NCBI GenBank assembly: GCA_030581615.1
Contig: JAKTTT010000035.1
Span: 62,001 to 126,000 of the forward strand
Source: Alloascoidea africana
Taxonomy: Eukaryota; Ascomycota; Alloascoideomycetes; Alloascoideales; Alloascoideaceae
Direction: 5' to 3'
DNA length: 64,000 nucleotides
In this document: positions 39,801 through 48,300 of the stretch, one piece after another
Layout: each line of letters starts with the position of its first letter
Position numbering within the stretch: the first letter of the stretch is position 1
Notes under the pieces: generated by a model
What the model was told of the DNA's origin: nothing
The model's database searches: none
Seen by the model: only the letters and a program-made list of their open reading frames with translations
Made by a program: the position numbers and the translations under genes

Positions 39801-42656
39801 AGGACGCTGTTCTGCACCATCAACAATTTGATTAGATTCAGCTAAATCCTTTGCTTTCAAGTACAAATCAGCAACGTCTTGAGCCACCCATTCATCATTA
39901 TGGATATACCTCGAAATATAAACGTTTATGATTTCAAGCAGGTCGTTTAAGCTAGAGTCGGGGCTTTTAACATAGAATTCTGTGAATTTGCTTCTAATTG
40001 ATTCCGGCAAATCTCGCTTCCCGACATCAGTAGCAGGGTTCATACATGCAAATATCCTGAAATCTGGATGTGCTTTGATCGACTCTACTTCTCCTTTTTC
40101 TGAAAGTAAAATGCTCCTTTGGTCAGACTCGGATAAAAGTTCAGAAATGCTCTCTAGAGTATCTACTGACGCAAGATTCAATTCGTCAAGTAGTAGCCAT
40201 CCTCCTTTGCGAACAGCCTGTATTAGAGCACCTTCCACAAATGAAAAAAGAAAACCTTTCATCTCGGAAGACTTGACTCTAAAGGTTTCCACTTGCTGCT
40301 CAAACTTGTTCCACTCAGTAAGTAGTATGTTCTTTTCAGGAGTTCCTAGCCTTCTCTTCTTCTTTGGTTTCCCATCGGATGCATCCCTGTCTTTCTCTTG
40401 CAGCATATTTTTTGCCATTTTTATAGCTTCTTTCCATAGTTTTACCACATTCTTCCACTGGTTTCTATTAAAGCATTTTGAAAGCACTTTGTTAAATTTT
40501 TCATTTCTTTTCGTGGAATATGTGGTTTGAAAGAGTCGTTCGAATTCTTCCTGCAACGGAATGGCTATTAATTTTGGGTTTATTGGTTTGTACCCGCCCA
40601 ATAGGTCTCCTGATTCTGTTTGTTGAGAAACGTTGATAACTGTTAAATTTTGTCCCATTAACTCCGACAAGTGTTGAACAACAGTTGTCTTTCCGGTACC
40701 AGTCTCGCCTACCAGAAGAACTGGTTCACACATAGAAACAGAAACAGTTATTTGCTCCATCAACCTTCGTGCATGATTCGTGGTCGCAAATACCCGTTTC
40801 TTTTTTGAGGGTAGAGTTCGAAAAATTGTTTCTGGTTTTCTCAATAAAGCACGACCCACTTTCAAAAATGTAGGATGGTCTTCTACTATTGGTGCGTGTC
40901 TCTTGAGATACAGCTCAATTCGAGAACTGGGAACTTCGAGCGTTTTTCCAATCATGTGGATCAGATACTCTGCTGCACCCGTTTCATTCACAGCGCCAAC
41001 AAAACAATCTACAGCTTCAGCAAAAATATCATCGTATACAGCCAGTGGCAAAGGCTGAGCGGCACCTTCGTAATTGGAGTTATGCAACAACCTGGAAACT
41101 CTTTTAGCCCATTCCATGATATCTCTGGTAGATATAGACCTTAAATGCGACCCTTTACACATTGCAGAAAACTTGCTGTCAAGATAAACTGATCTAATAG
41201 TCGTGTAAGTATTAATCATTTCTTGTGAAAACAGAGCCAAATTTGGCCACTTGGTTACAATAATTTGTTTCAAATCGTTGTCTGTTGGTTCAGTGACAAA
41301 AATTTTTGACCACATCCGAAGACCAATTATATCGGGAATTATGTTTTTGCTAGTCTCAGAATTTGATATTCTTATAGTTGACAAAAGTTGAAATCCCCTC
41401 TTCGCTGGTATCGTTTCTCCTCTTGACGGGATGCGAATAACACGCTGCTCCAGAAGGGTTAGCAAAACCGATACTACTTCTGTAGGTGCCTTATCAATGT
41501 CTTCGACCACTACCCACCTTCCTTCTCGAACTGCGGTTGTCAGTACGCCTGGTCTCCATTCAAAAGTCCCAGGCTTTTCACCCGAAGCATAAGTACCGAG
41601 AAGTAACTTGACATCTGTTTGATCACCCAGGTGTATTCGTACTATGCTCTCCGAACAGGAGAGATATTTTCCCAATTCGTTAATGTAGAAAGTTTTTCCT
41701 GATCCTGCAGGCCCTGCAAGAAGTACTGGCCGTGAGTGTTGAATGCCAATTGCCATTTTTCTTATGACTCCTACTGAATCAGATGTTGGGACAAGCTCTT
41801 GATTGAAAGGAAGACGGGTAGAAATATTGGGAATTAAAACTCCACAAATGCATGTGACATAGGGACTCAAATTGTCTTGCTGAATTTTTACTTCGCAACT
41901 TTTGTCGTTATCACCTTCGTCAAATGTTCCAAGTAATTGACCTGCATTTTGTAACCTTTTCGCTTCCATCAATTCTAAAAAAATGTAGTCGATATCTTTA
42001 TCCCCTTCGTAAGCACCCTTGATAGTAGCATCACCTATATGTAGGGATATCAATTTTTCGATTTCCGTTTCTGAAATGCATAGATATAGTGACAATATCT
42101 GGATGGATAGATATCTGATAACAAGCGAAGGATAAGATAACAAACGGAAGAGTATGGTAGGGTTAATTAGCAGTAAAAAGTCGTCTCTATTGAATCTTAA
42201 AAATCTGTATAAAGCAAGTAGAATTTCTCTTATTTCATCTTCAGACATTACTGAGTAGTTTGCTTGAAGGGCAAGCAGAAAGTCTAGTTCTGAGGTAAAA
42301 TGCTTAACAAAAAGAGATATTTCCGGTGAAAATTGTATCACCCTCGCCATCGCAGATAAAACAAGAGATCCTCGCACTTTTTGACAATAAGAATTGGGGA
42401 AGAATTCGAATGCTCGTTGTTCTATGCTTGAGTCTGATATCCACCGAGAGACCAAATCAAGAAAAATGGGACGAAATGATGCAAGGGTGGGAACAGTTGC
42501 TGATTCGACAAGAGCCAAAACTGCCAAAGAGTTGAGATTCATGTCTATTACGGTTTCTGAGAAACCGTTTAAGAAGGCATTAAGTTGTCCATCTTTGATT
42601 AGCAATGCCAAATGCTGTTGTCGCCGATGAAAATTGATTCTGATACAGTTATCCAT
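27885..42656 (-). CDS. MDN1: midasin, AAA+ ATPase of 60S ribosome maturation
   Basis: A single 14.8-kb frame gives 4923 residues from the ATG at 42656 (MDNCIRINFHRR). An upstream in-frame ATG at 42719 adds 21 residues, but lies inside a probable leader intron. The N-terminal third carries six AAA+ modules with Walker A motifs GPAGSGKT, GETGTGKT, GPTSSGKT, GETGCGKT, GSPGVGKT and GPTCSGKT. A long helical linker follows, then a roughly 550-residue Asp/Glu-rich segment (nt ~28780-30480). The C-terminal VWA/MIDAS domain has DNSKS (Asp4721). Midasin (Rea1) pulls assembly factors Ytm1 and Rsa4 off pre-60S particles in nucleolus and nucleoplasm. Length matches S. cerevisiae Mdn1 (4910). It is intact throughout. 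Confidence 0.97.
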   Translation of the reverse strand: MDNCIRINFHRRQQHLALLIKDGQLNAFLNGFSETVIDMNLNSLAVLALVESATVPTLASFRPIFLDLVSRWISDSSIEQRAFEFFPNSYCQKVRGSLVLSAMARVIQFSPEISLFVKHFTSELDFLLALQANYSVMSEDEIREILLALYRFLRFNRDDFLLLINPTILFRLLSYPSLVIRYLSIQILSLYLCISETEIEKLISLHIGDATIKGAYEGDKDIDYIFLELMEAKRLQNAGQLLGTFDEGDNDKSCEVKIQQDNLSPYVTCICGVLIPNISTRLPFNQELVPTSDSVGVIRKMAIGIQHSRPVLLAGPAGSGKTFYINELGKYLSCSESIVRIHLGDQTDVKLLLGTYASGEKPGTFEWRPGVLTTAVREGRWVVVEDIDKAPTEVVSVLLTLLEQRVIRIPSRGETIPAKRGFQLLSTIRISNSETSKNIIPDIIGLRMWSKIFVTEPTDNDLKQIIVTKWPNLALFSQEMINTYTTIRSVYLDSKFSAMCKGSHLRSISTRDIMEWAKRVSRLLHNSNYEGAAQPLPLAVYDDIFAEAVDCFVGAVNETGAAEYLIHMIGKTLEVPSSRIELYLKRHAPIVEDHPTFLKVGRALLRKPETIFRTLPSKKKRVFATTNHARRLMEQITVSVSMCEPVLLVGETGTGKTTVVQHLSELMGQNLTVINVSQQTESGDLLGGYKPINPKLIAIPLQEEFERLFQTTYSTKRNEKFNKVLSKCFNRNQWKNVVKLWKEAIKMAKNMLQEKDRDASDGKPKKKRRLGTPEKNILLTEWNKFEQQVETFRVKSSEMKGFLFSFVEGALIQAVRKGGWLLLDELNLASVDTLESISELLSESDQRSILLSEKGEVESIKAHPDFRIFACMNPATDVGKRDLPESIRSKFTEFYVKSPDSSLNDLLEIINVYISRYIHNDEWVAQDVADLYLKAKDLAESNQIVDGAEQRPHFSIRSLTRTLSYVHTIYDIYGLRRSLYEGFCMSFLTLLDGKSESLLKPFIERYTLGRLKNVRSLINQPLPPPQDGFQYVKFKHYWLKKGKFPPEESRYIITPSVEKNLLSLVRATSGGKYPVLIQGPTSSGKTSMIRYLAEITGHKFVRINNHEHTDVQEYLGSYISDNTGKLVFQESLLVKALRGGHWLVLDELNLAPTEVLEALNRLLDDNRELFIPETQEIVRPHPDFMLFATQNPPGLYGGRKVLSRAFRNRFLELHFDDIPIDELETILQQRCQIAPSYAAKIVKVYRELSVQRQATRLFEQKNSFATLRDLFRWGTREAVGYEQLAINGYMLLAERVRRPEERAVVKGIIEKVMKVKLDISAMYESLEDKELFALPNTSVIWTKGMRRLSVLVSNALKYNEPLLLVGETGCGKTTICQLLASFKNTKLLSVNAHQNTETGDITGAQRPVRNRSELQKALELDLKEALSQTNANLPEEQDSNLELLLKRYDQLGSYEHVSPELVEKIKKDRVAASILFEWNDGPLVQAMKNGSFFLLDEISLADDSVLESINSVLEPERMLLSGDNSVITGVDGYQFLATMNPGGDYGKKELSPALRNRFTEIWVPSMDDFDDVRQIVDAKLSSEVKYLCEPLVSFSEWFGLKFGGGSSMNGIISLRDILAWVSFLNVSYQNDHKVGFLHGAAMVFIDALGTNNTAHLSQSPDRLKELKNECVQKLSSLSGFDLLQLYQKQYMVSVEGSKLECGPFSIDRCVKGEQPALFNLQAPTTAGNATRVVRAMQVKKPILLEGSPGVGKTSLVSALADAAGHSLTRINLSEQTDLIDLFGTDAPAEGGSTGEFVWRDAPFLQAMKNGNWVLLDEMNLCPQSVLEGLNACLDFRAEAYIPELDKTFPCHSDFLVFAAQNPQYQGGGRKGLPKSFVNRFTVVYVDTLSPSDLQLISTHVYSKISPEAISKLIQFISKLDEQVVIQKKWGSMGAPWEFNLRDTMRWLELQEKDGLWKGRGLSEFFDTVISQRFRTDDDRKAAAELFAQYFPESIVRDHYFLLEKEFVQAGRALAHRNSNSQHKLHSDLIFLQCNAPILETMLTCVESSWPLILVGPTCSGKTSLVRYLASILGRTLDEFSIDSNVDSTDIIGGYEQLDLVKEISEMMKNSSVLLLNICKNCLLVSEPSSTSLLFNCLRTLHQIYSLSPSEDTFRQLKSEIISVVSNKEAGVDAKSLLKHIDFIERNLRRNVNTQFRWADGILIRALERGNWLILDNANLCNPSVLDRLNSLLEPNGLLSVNECSLSDGSPRIVKPHPNFRLFLTVNPKYGELSRAMRNRSIEVFLDSLSVRQTSWDSAQIQQNPEEIDNLNVFSKRDLLSYIHPSDSFSQSFATVHDSCLSSRGECSIENFSSVITPTLPLFVSRFSARWCLSVANSSFFDKEQKLIADTVTGMLKFLDQGNFLKYFHQKYLTALPISLSVEQASSFASYKSSNFLVNEYILCHLKTVEKFGNNSDVHYLFRLLSYVNRAEKLLKSVVDKCLTSKVSKMTCLELCAAVTKGRPLKYTPSVNVYSILVSINAFIKQYIGEKLSSNFVFHNASYSCLLNLQAIWNDLFQLASGDLDETVLHVYQNLFLSWIEEFKEKTKSDIDLFVLNGATSAFGEGLELTTGTSMAILWNRYRLHYPSSRHQWDLFEQIESLVKRLDKVVQELFPESIDVIVILKQIIFDLQLKINEGLQDATIIQTLKAGIEGLEKTASDFFYGRLNVFSPLFSRILNFLEIGTLSGTASVSKEEFFSLSYYSGRSTESMEYIYRKEYFKPYPPALKYLSSFETDYESFVPYIFSTKFYTDTLKQSDSFALIPSKFLNQAIDDMKVLSSLTVTHSPRILTNHLKVFSDLLSKWIEDVIFAHITTMDLKKTKFKGKANQLLHSDIQDILEVLDCSSDKNFVAMSKTHLLPIFHSLKDIDQHPDKILALGSAYVSFALSMVQLYVPNRPYDPAVSQHVEFERMQTQLREGKELMKAWESFRKTKFGDHKIEAEVSSPWVAINEVAEPKVYRSGWRQIKPLFDEWTDFMKSSIGNLESMIGMVNGPSARVDNFQRNSSQFLSRMRASFPRYPDLTTILEGYVYALKLGYDLIKLSQSKSKVCSLWPTDLSTLLYTKKFLTEYEAFISDKGNVTAVNDRAMIFALKVCLVHLKREQRFDAYAQSISTLVFKSLYYEWAAKKEKQEQEDMLKSSIYRSKEDEEIFEEEFREMFPDFETEDKKSEISSESNPQADLCEIFINFFVRSKDICLDSLMKDGSKLQAYTTHNNWSEALPSNYTAIVASLTSSLDQCQSLPTENGLYNFYQDGCPSETRKALVIVQRVHQFIDKLIKKWPEHSTLVNISECCEDFLQFSANTPLARLLQKIEQIYTFASEWEKYASKDVSLAHELEQFTSLIVSWRKLELRTYKALFAMERKNIEQKSSKWFFYLFQVLETDEEDDLEKNENLVHAINSYLSKSTYGDFEYKLDLLKALLKYGTQVSIVGKIKASVIQNVIHYFDQFIPTIKKHIEQGSKKLEKDVNDVILFASWKDINIDALKASARRSHHNLFKLVRKYRTLLSESITPVVENGITDSEFSKHGLKSLVRKVQIPDANKEIDLICSTIPSWSSRPKRLLKNDLVLANISVYMSSITSANLPDLVESTENLIEYMEKLRKETPQVLTDKNKKLIASLRREKQMLLSTTLKSLKSAGLKNNLRADIFNDQSSVSKILAKVSPLGADLQDSDSYFYRYLDILPRLRAAVASPSSDVPFPDIQKGGAISEHILYLLLASRDVMFKTHTKADNLEALIKLFNDFSLLTENERLVRSNRKLIMDLKAFSTISKWLPYVLNYAISVYQNAAKVVDENSDSSFAEMVDRAIVNLNGLSARYEEFSSSVENGFFNTFLEKVFEDMEQFIKEFSTALLKWKAKNSKFQFIVDMVLNWIGSLNNLERIKMENEESHLNTLEEVDCCLRDISNSILLVIQNYRSKLTEDIKEESDKWFFASQKRFIQYGKHLHLSEIISKLLQCAQLLKGVDTTETTAPSLAAMVTFTLPLIHEYYSLVLSILNKMKVNYFNNTKSLFLMGKVLLGLSTTGFCTPEEKSHEDNSDMTKDGTGLGDGAGEKNASNDVEDDEDLSEEAQKPNEEKDDTEKNDEDDDAVEIEGDMAGELEDADEKDDSGDEDEKDGDDEELDEERDDIDSLDPNAIDEKLWDEEAKDDSKEKDSNDMPENGKPQEDMTGKDEGDDNPTKEQKNSDNPDENKEDPENQDDGSDDEDGEGLDVQEDDVQHQEKESLEPFVPEVDTLDLPENMDLDNESDAEEKDDDFDGEEMEDGMDEEMPSEEQAEKIEDEKEETTEEDNQDENKANENEDPMELDNTDEIDEEAVENEEQNEGEYDEPLGAEDMEQQVESKPQDDESQKAELEGLHGADDANNAEDENNDNPELRQASGEQSSGADHEVHEEQEIGDSSGGGASAAESKEQEKEEEDPISDPARDLANQSLKQLGDALKEYHNRKNQEINDANEKDENSNNDANVRPDEFEHVEGENSHFDTQALGSASQDQVQQIDDSKEIVDDEEMEEPLDEQGQGPNADELDEEKEEMDISDEEITEAGEFDGHTRGGIIGEQKKTADFDDGPGIDRETNSDEEEEEEVIEEFKAVPGFEDLPVRSAEEGRTLWQRYDLATQELASGLCEQLRLILEPTLATKLRGDYKTGKRLNMKRIIPYIASDFRKDKIWLRRTKPSKRQYQIMIAVDNSKSMSESKCSDLAFQSITLVSKALTQLESGELSIVRFGESVKVVHPFKKQFSTEAGGSVLRWLDFSDTKTDVKNLIKTSINLFREARAEGSASDLWQLQVILSDGICEDHAALTRLVRQALEEKIMIVFVVIDGINNNESILDMNEASYDMDPVSGSAKLKISKYLDTFPFKFFVIVRNIRELPGVLSLVLRQYFSESASI

Positions 42657-42657
42657 T

Positions 42658-42723
42658 CTAAAACAGTAAATTGTAAGCAAATACGGAGAACCGTGAATAT
42701 AGTTCAAATTTGAAGCCATTTAC
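42658..42723 (-). other. possible 5'-UTR intron of MDN1
   Basis: On the minus strand CAG|GTAAATG begins at 42723 and TTTTAG ends at 42658, one base before the preferred ATG region. Splicing 66 nt would delete the upstream ATG at 42719. The branch point is poor (TTTACTG or CTTACAA), so support is modest. Confidence 0.35.
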
Positions 42724-43387
42724 CTGAATCAATGTGACCACAATAGCCTGCTCTCAGAGTGCAAAAATTATGGTTCTGAAAAAAATGAAATTAGATACTA
42801 TTGTTTCCAAAACTGCGTCAACTTGCTCACATTGCTGGACAAACCGTATAAAGGCTTTACTTCAAAATGTATACGCTTTTCAAAACTTGAAGTTGGGCGA
42901 TGAGAAAAAAAGATATTGAAAAGTCTCAAGCCCTACGAACACCCGTACACCACATCAGTCAATTGACTTACCCTGTCTTAAGGTGTGTGGGTGTACTAAG
43001 GTGGGAATGCGTGCCTTGCATATTCTATTTTTAGAATAATTACATAACATCTGAGTAACCAGACGTCCTCATGTTTTTGGCTTCTCTCGCTCCTCCCACT
43101 CTTCCTGCTCATCTTCACCACCCACTAGGCCCCAGTCTTAACCATATTTCTCCACACTGTGGTTGTCTGATCATTATTGTTGACTGTCAGATCTGTCTGA
43201 TGCATATTGGCTTTTAATCCCGTGGTACAAAGCTATAATATATTTCGCAAACATAGCAACTGCTTCTCACCAGTTCTTTTCCCCTTACTCTATTTTATCC
43301 ATTTTACATCTGCCTGTGGAGTATCAACGCTTTTCTTTCCTGATTCTTCCTTCATTTAGTATCATATCTGATTAATCATAATCTATC
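42724..43387. promoter_or_regulatory. divergent promoter region, MDN1/RLM1
   Basis: About 0.66 kb between divergent genes. Apart from the Rlm1-type site at 43025-43034 and a TATAATATAT near 43231-43240 (candidate TATA of RLM1) no other element is clear. Confidence 0.5.
43025..43034. promoter_or_regulatory. MEF2/Rlm1 binding site in the RLM1 promoter
   Basis: CTATTTTTAG fits CTA(A/T)4TAG, the consensus of the Rlm1 MADS factor, exactly. It sits in a longer palindrome ATTCTA-TTTT-TAGAAT, 354 bp before the RLM1 ATG. This suggests autoregulation; the site is seen, the regulation is inferred. Confidence 0.6.
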
Positions 43388-45351
43388 ATGGGTCGAAGAA
43401 AAATTGCTATTAAACCTTTGACAAACGAGCGTAACAGATCTGTGTAAGTTTCTTCGATGTTTGACATCATTGTCGCGTTCTGTTGAAATTGAGACTAATT
43501 TGTTGGTTTTTTTAGTACATTTGTCAAAAGAAAAGCCGGACTGTTCAAAAAGGCTCATGAATTGGCGGTTTTGTGCCAGGTTGATTTAGCAGTAATAATT
43601 TTTGGTCCAAATGATCGTGTTTATGAATTCTCGTCTGTGGACGTACAGGAGATTATCGACAATTATGGCAAGGCACGTTTGCGCTTTATGTTTTTTACAC
43701 TCTTTTCCTATTACTGACTTTACTATTATTGTAGATTGTGGCTCCTTTCGAAGCGAAGAAACCTACCGATTACGACCCTTCGATTACAGATCTGAGTTGG
43801 AAAAGCAATAACAGATCTGAATACGTTTCGAAACACGACGAAAATGCCGACGACTTGGGTCAAGAAAGCGACGAAGAAAGCTCACAGGATGAGGAGGACA
43901 ATAATAGTGATGAAGACGCAAAGTTTTCTAAGGGTCATCGAAAGCAAAAGTCTACTTCAAAAGCTTCAAAGAATATACCGAAACGGCAAACTCATCAACA
44001 TAAAGTCTCACGGACGCATTCTAGAACCAGCAGTTGTTCCAGTGTAACCAGCAATAAAGTAAAATCAGAGAAAATAGAATCCATTCGAATGAACTCTAAT
44101 TATCAATTTCCAAGACCAGAAAACTCAAATTCCTTACCTTCATATAGCCAATATCCTAATGATGGAAGAGTATTGACTCAGCCATACCATCGTCAATCCC
44201 CGCCAACCCAGTACCAGCAACTATCGCATGATAAATCTAGAGGCGAATCAAGAAACAATACACCAAGGCTTCCTACAACATCGCTGCATGTCCGAACCAC
44301 ATCAAATCAATCGTTGCAAGCTAATCTACCCATTTCTCATCATCATCCAAACGTTCCGTCTCCATTTCCACCACCTGCATCACTTCTGAGCTCGTCAAAT
44401 AATCCCAGTGTAAGCAACTTTCGACCAAAGTTGAAAGTTCAGATACCAGGAATGCCAAACCCTCCATTACCCACAACTCAGGCTAGCTCGGAATCTAAAA
44501 GTAGCGAAGCATCGTCATCAATATCGAACCCTGAAACCACTCAGAGAGAGGGAGAAACCTCCAACGTTCCATCGATTACTGGACCAATGATGCCTTTACC
44601 CAGTATAAGCACCAATATGACCGTAGCAGATACTTCCAATTCAATACAACAGAATAACGGCAATCTAATGGGCCATGGTAATCCAGCTCCAATGCATCCT
44701 TCAAATGTTTCTATGCAAAAGTCACCACTTTCTGCTTCAGCATCTGGTGGGCCGTTCTTTGTTCTTCCTCAGCCGTCACCCTCTTTCCAAACTCTCAACG
44801 GAACTCCGTTTACAAAGCTCGCAATGTTTAGTGGTGTCAATAATGGCGGTGAACAGACCCCAATAAGTGGCCTACCCAGCCGCTATATCAATGATTTGCT
44901 GCAAAGCCCGAGCAATTTTTATAGCAATGACTGGAACATTCCATTTGGTGCAAACCCAAATTCTTCAACAACTGGGCCTGGTGGGATTGCTGGATTATCC
45001 ATTATTACGCCTACGAATTACACTGCAAACAATGTGGTATCGAATCAGACCAATGCTAGTGGTAGTAACTTGGTTGGCAATAATAGTGGGACAAACGGAA
45101 TAACCCGTCTTCCGCCAAGGACATCACATTTATCAAATATGGAACAGGTACCTTCTCCGTCACAGGCTTCTGGTGGAGTAATGATGGCTTCCATAAATCC
45201 CGCTGTGTCTACAAGCATGGTGACATCAGTACCAGGAAATGCATCAATAAATCAGAAAGATGATTCGGGTAGGGATAGCACGAACAACGGTATGAAACGT
45301 GGAGCAACGGATACTGCTGAGGGGAATACAAAAAAACCAAAATATGAATAA
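43388..45351 (+). CDS. RLM1: MADS-box (MEF2-type) transcription factor Rlm1, three exons
   Basis: Exons 43388-43443, 43516-43672 and 43735-45351 join to 609 codons. Intron 1 is GTAAGT...TTTTAG. Intron 2 appears to begin with GC (AAG|GCACGT) and ends ATTGTAG after a TTACTGAC branch point; no GT donor in the right phase gives a sensible product except GTACAG at 43643, which would cut the conserved [10 protein letters not shown] stretch. The MADS box reads [49 protein letters not shown], and [15 protein letters not shown] follows, typical of Rlm1/Smp1. The remainder is acidic then Ser/Pro/Asn-rich and disordered. Rlm1 is the target of the Slt2/Mpk1 cell-wall-integrity MAP kinase. Confidence 0.9.
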
Positions 45352-48300
45352 ACTAAGTCCGCCTCCTACCTTTATTTGAACCGCTTTTCGTCGTGTTAAG
45401 GACTCTCATCAATTATCCTATTTACTTGTTCATAATACCAAAGATATGTCGTTTTGGATATTTTTATTAAGTTACATGATGAAAGATTGTTGTGTCATGA
45501 ACAGAAAAACTTGATTTCGCTTTACCTGTTTTTGATCATGTTGGAATATATTATGATGTTGGACTGAGGAGAGTATGGGACAAAACTCCTATTTTCCAAC
45601 TTTTTCGTTCTTTTGTTTGGCCTCTTCCCTCGAGATAGATATGATGGCTTGTAACAATCTTATGATCACTCTCCAAAGTCAGCTTCCCTTTTATCTGCCC
45701 TCTTTTCCCCTATCTCAGGTACAGTATGTTTTTTTTCTTGTTATCTCATTCTTTATTTTTTCAGAATAGCATTTTTTATTCTTTGGTTTGTTTACATAAA
45801 TCACCCTAAAGAAAATTGTTTATTAATTTTGAGCATTTTTGTATGGATCCATGTCTTGCTCATTCTTTTCTTTCATTATAAGAATAGGACGCGCTTTAAC
45901 TTGATTGTATTTTTACATCTTCTACGTCAGTTATTCTAGAAATTGGACGACAATCGTATTTCAATATTATGCCACATTAATAGTTACCTTTAGTGTATTG
46001 ACTGAAGGGTATGATACTTTGTTTAAACAATAATTTATGCTCAACTTGGTAAGCCATTTTAAGCATCATCCAACTCACTACAAAAACTGGCACATTTAGA
46101 TATGAATTTCTTGGTCACTTTATACAATAATAATGCGAAATAGTTCTTAGATAGAGTATTAAAGGCTATTAGTTCGCCTCCATGGCTACCGAAATGGAAC
46201 ATAGATTACTTCTGCCACCTTAAGAAGTGTCGAACGTGAGTGGGAATGAATACAGACGCCTTTGTAGGTACTAAGCATTCACCAAGAATTAGAAATGATC
46301 ATTCCCATTTCCGTAGCAGTAAGTACACTCAAACCTGTTCTCACATATTGATATTTTCTCAAATTTCTTGTTCCAATATGTATGCTCATCATTAAATACA
46401 CTGAGACTTTCTTGTTTGAAACAAAACTGTTTGATTGGCCCCATCATCGGATTTTGTTGAAAGCAAAAAACGAGGAATGGATTCAGCAACAAAATCATCA
46501 AAAATGATTGCTGAACTACTCTAGCAATTTTTTTTTTATAGATGACTTTGTAGACAAGTGTTAACATTTCAGGTTCTTTCTTTGGCAGAAATGGTGGGGA
46601 TAAAGTTATGTCAACTGAAAACTGTCAAACTTAAAATGCTAGTCCATGCTACTATTTTTTCTTAAGCCATCAAACCTACCGAATATAGTTTGACTTGGTT
46701 CGGTGAAGCATTTAAACCCCAAAAAAACAAAACATTGTGAAGAATATCGTGTTATCGGTCGGACCCTCCAGTTTTGCCCAAACAAGAGCTTGTGTCAAAG
46801 TACAGACAACGCACCGCTTAATGATCAAACTTCGTTGAGCATGCCAGTTAGACAATTGGTTGGCCATCTAGCCCTGGCCTAATCAAGGAACATGGATCGC
46901 TCGCTTCAGCCTGCTTGTAATCTTTCTGAACACGAAGGTCAGCAAGATGTAGAATTAGCAATCTCTTAAACTTCTTCTACTTAGCCTAAAACCAAGCCCA
47001 GATAGTTGCTAGGTCTTACAAAAGTTATCTGAAGCTATTTATTGGATGAGCAAAATACCTGACTATCTCACAAACGATCTCTTTCACAATACGCCTCCAA
47101 AATCTTTTGAAGTTCTTCAAACCAAATATGTGCGGAAATGTTTTACACCTAGGTTACAGCATAAGATACGTTGTAGCCGTGTGACTTTTGTATTGCCCGC
47201 TACGACCTAATCATACAAATTAAGGCCATGCAACACGCACTCACAACTGTATGTTAACTCTGCGTGATGAAACCCATCAATTGCTGACAAAAAACCCAAA
47301 GAAGATACAGTGGAAGAATGACGATTCGCAAGAGACCATGAGAAAATGAACCGCCACCTTTAGTTGCTCAAGAAAATGTGGCCTCGGTTGAACTGGAGTA
47401 GGGGAGGATAATGAAGGCTTTCCTTATTTTGAACGTACGATGGTAAGTCGTGTTTGTAGTCAGCATTGTAAATCTTTGTGATAAAAGTAGCAATTCTTTT
47501 GCATACAAAGGCAAAAGGGACAGGCAAATACAGACTCTAAAAGTTGAGAACACCTTGTATAGTATGTTGACAAATAACTCCAGGAAACACAGCTGACCTG
47601 ATTCCCTGCATTCTTGCGTAGACTACTGAGAATCATGCTTTACTTGGGAAGAATGGCTTATGACAACATCAACAAATTTTATCAAAGAGTACAGTTTTGT
47701 GTTAATTGGTTCTCTACCATCTCATCTATGATAAATATACCACATGAATATTTTATTAAACAAGTTACCTTTTTACTTTCCTCGGGCAAAAGAGCTCAAA
47801 TCTTCACTGAAAAACTTAAACCTGAAGCAGATATCTGGATCGGGACCGCAGAATTTTATGTATGTGTCTCTTAAACTTAATCGTTTTCACCTAGTTCAGA
47901 TGGTGAGAAAATAATCCGATCATAAACAACTGGTGATTATAATTTGAATCACGCTTTGTTTGTATTACTTTGCAAGCCTTAAAAACAAGTTTTTGCAACG
48001 AATCTGACACTGGTCCAGGATCAGGAGAATGTGATAGTTTCCAAGTATCCTCTTTGATGCAGATCTTTATTATAACGCTCCGTTAAGATTTGGCCGTCTT
48101 TGGAACTATACGCGTCCTACAGCATTAATGAAGCTGTTAACAATGTGTTTCTCTGACTAGGAGACCATCTTTTCAAAATTGAAAAATCAACCTGCATGGT
48201 CGGAAATTAATACACCTTGTATCTGAGAATCCGGCTCCTTAGTAGGGTAATAACGAATCGTATCTGGAGGGAATTTAGCCTATATGTGGGCTCAGAAGGT

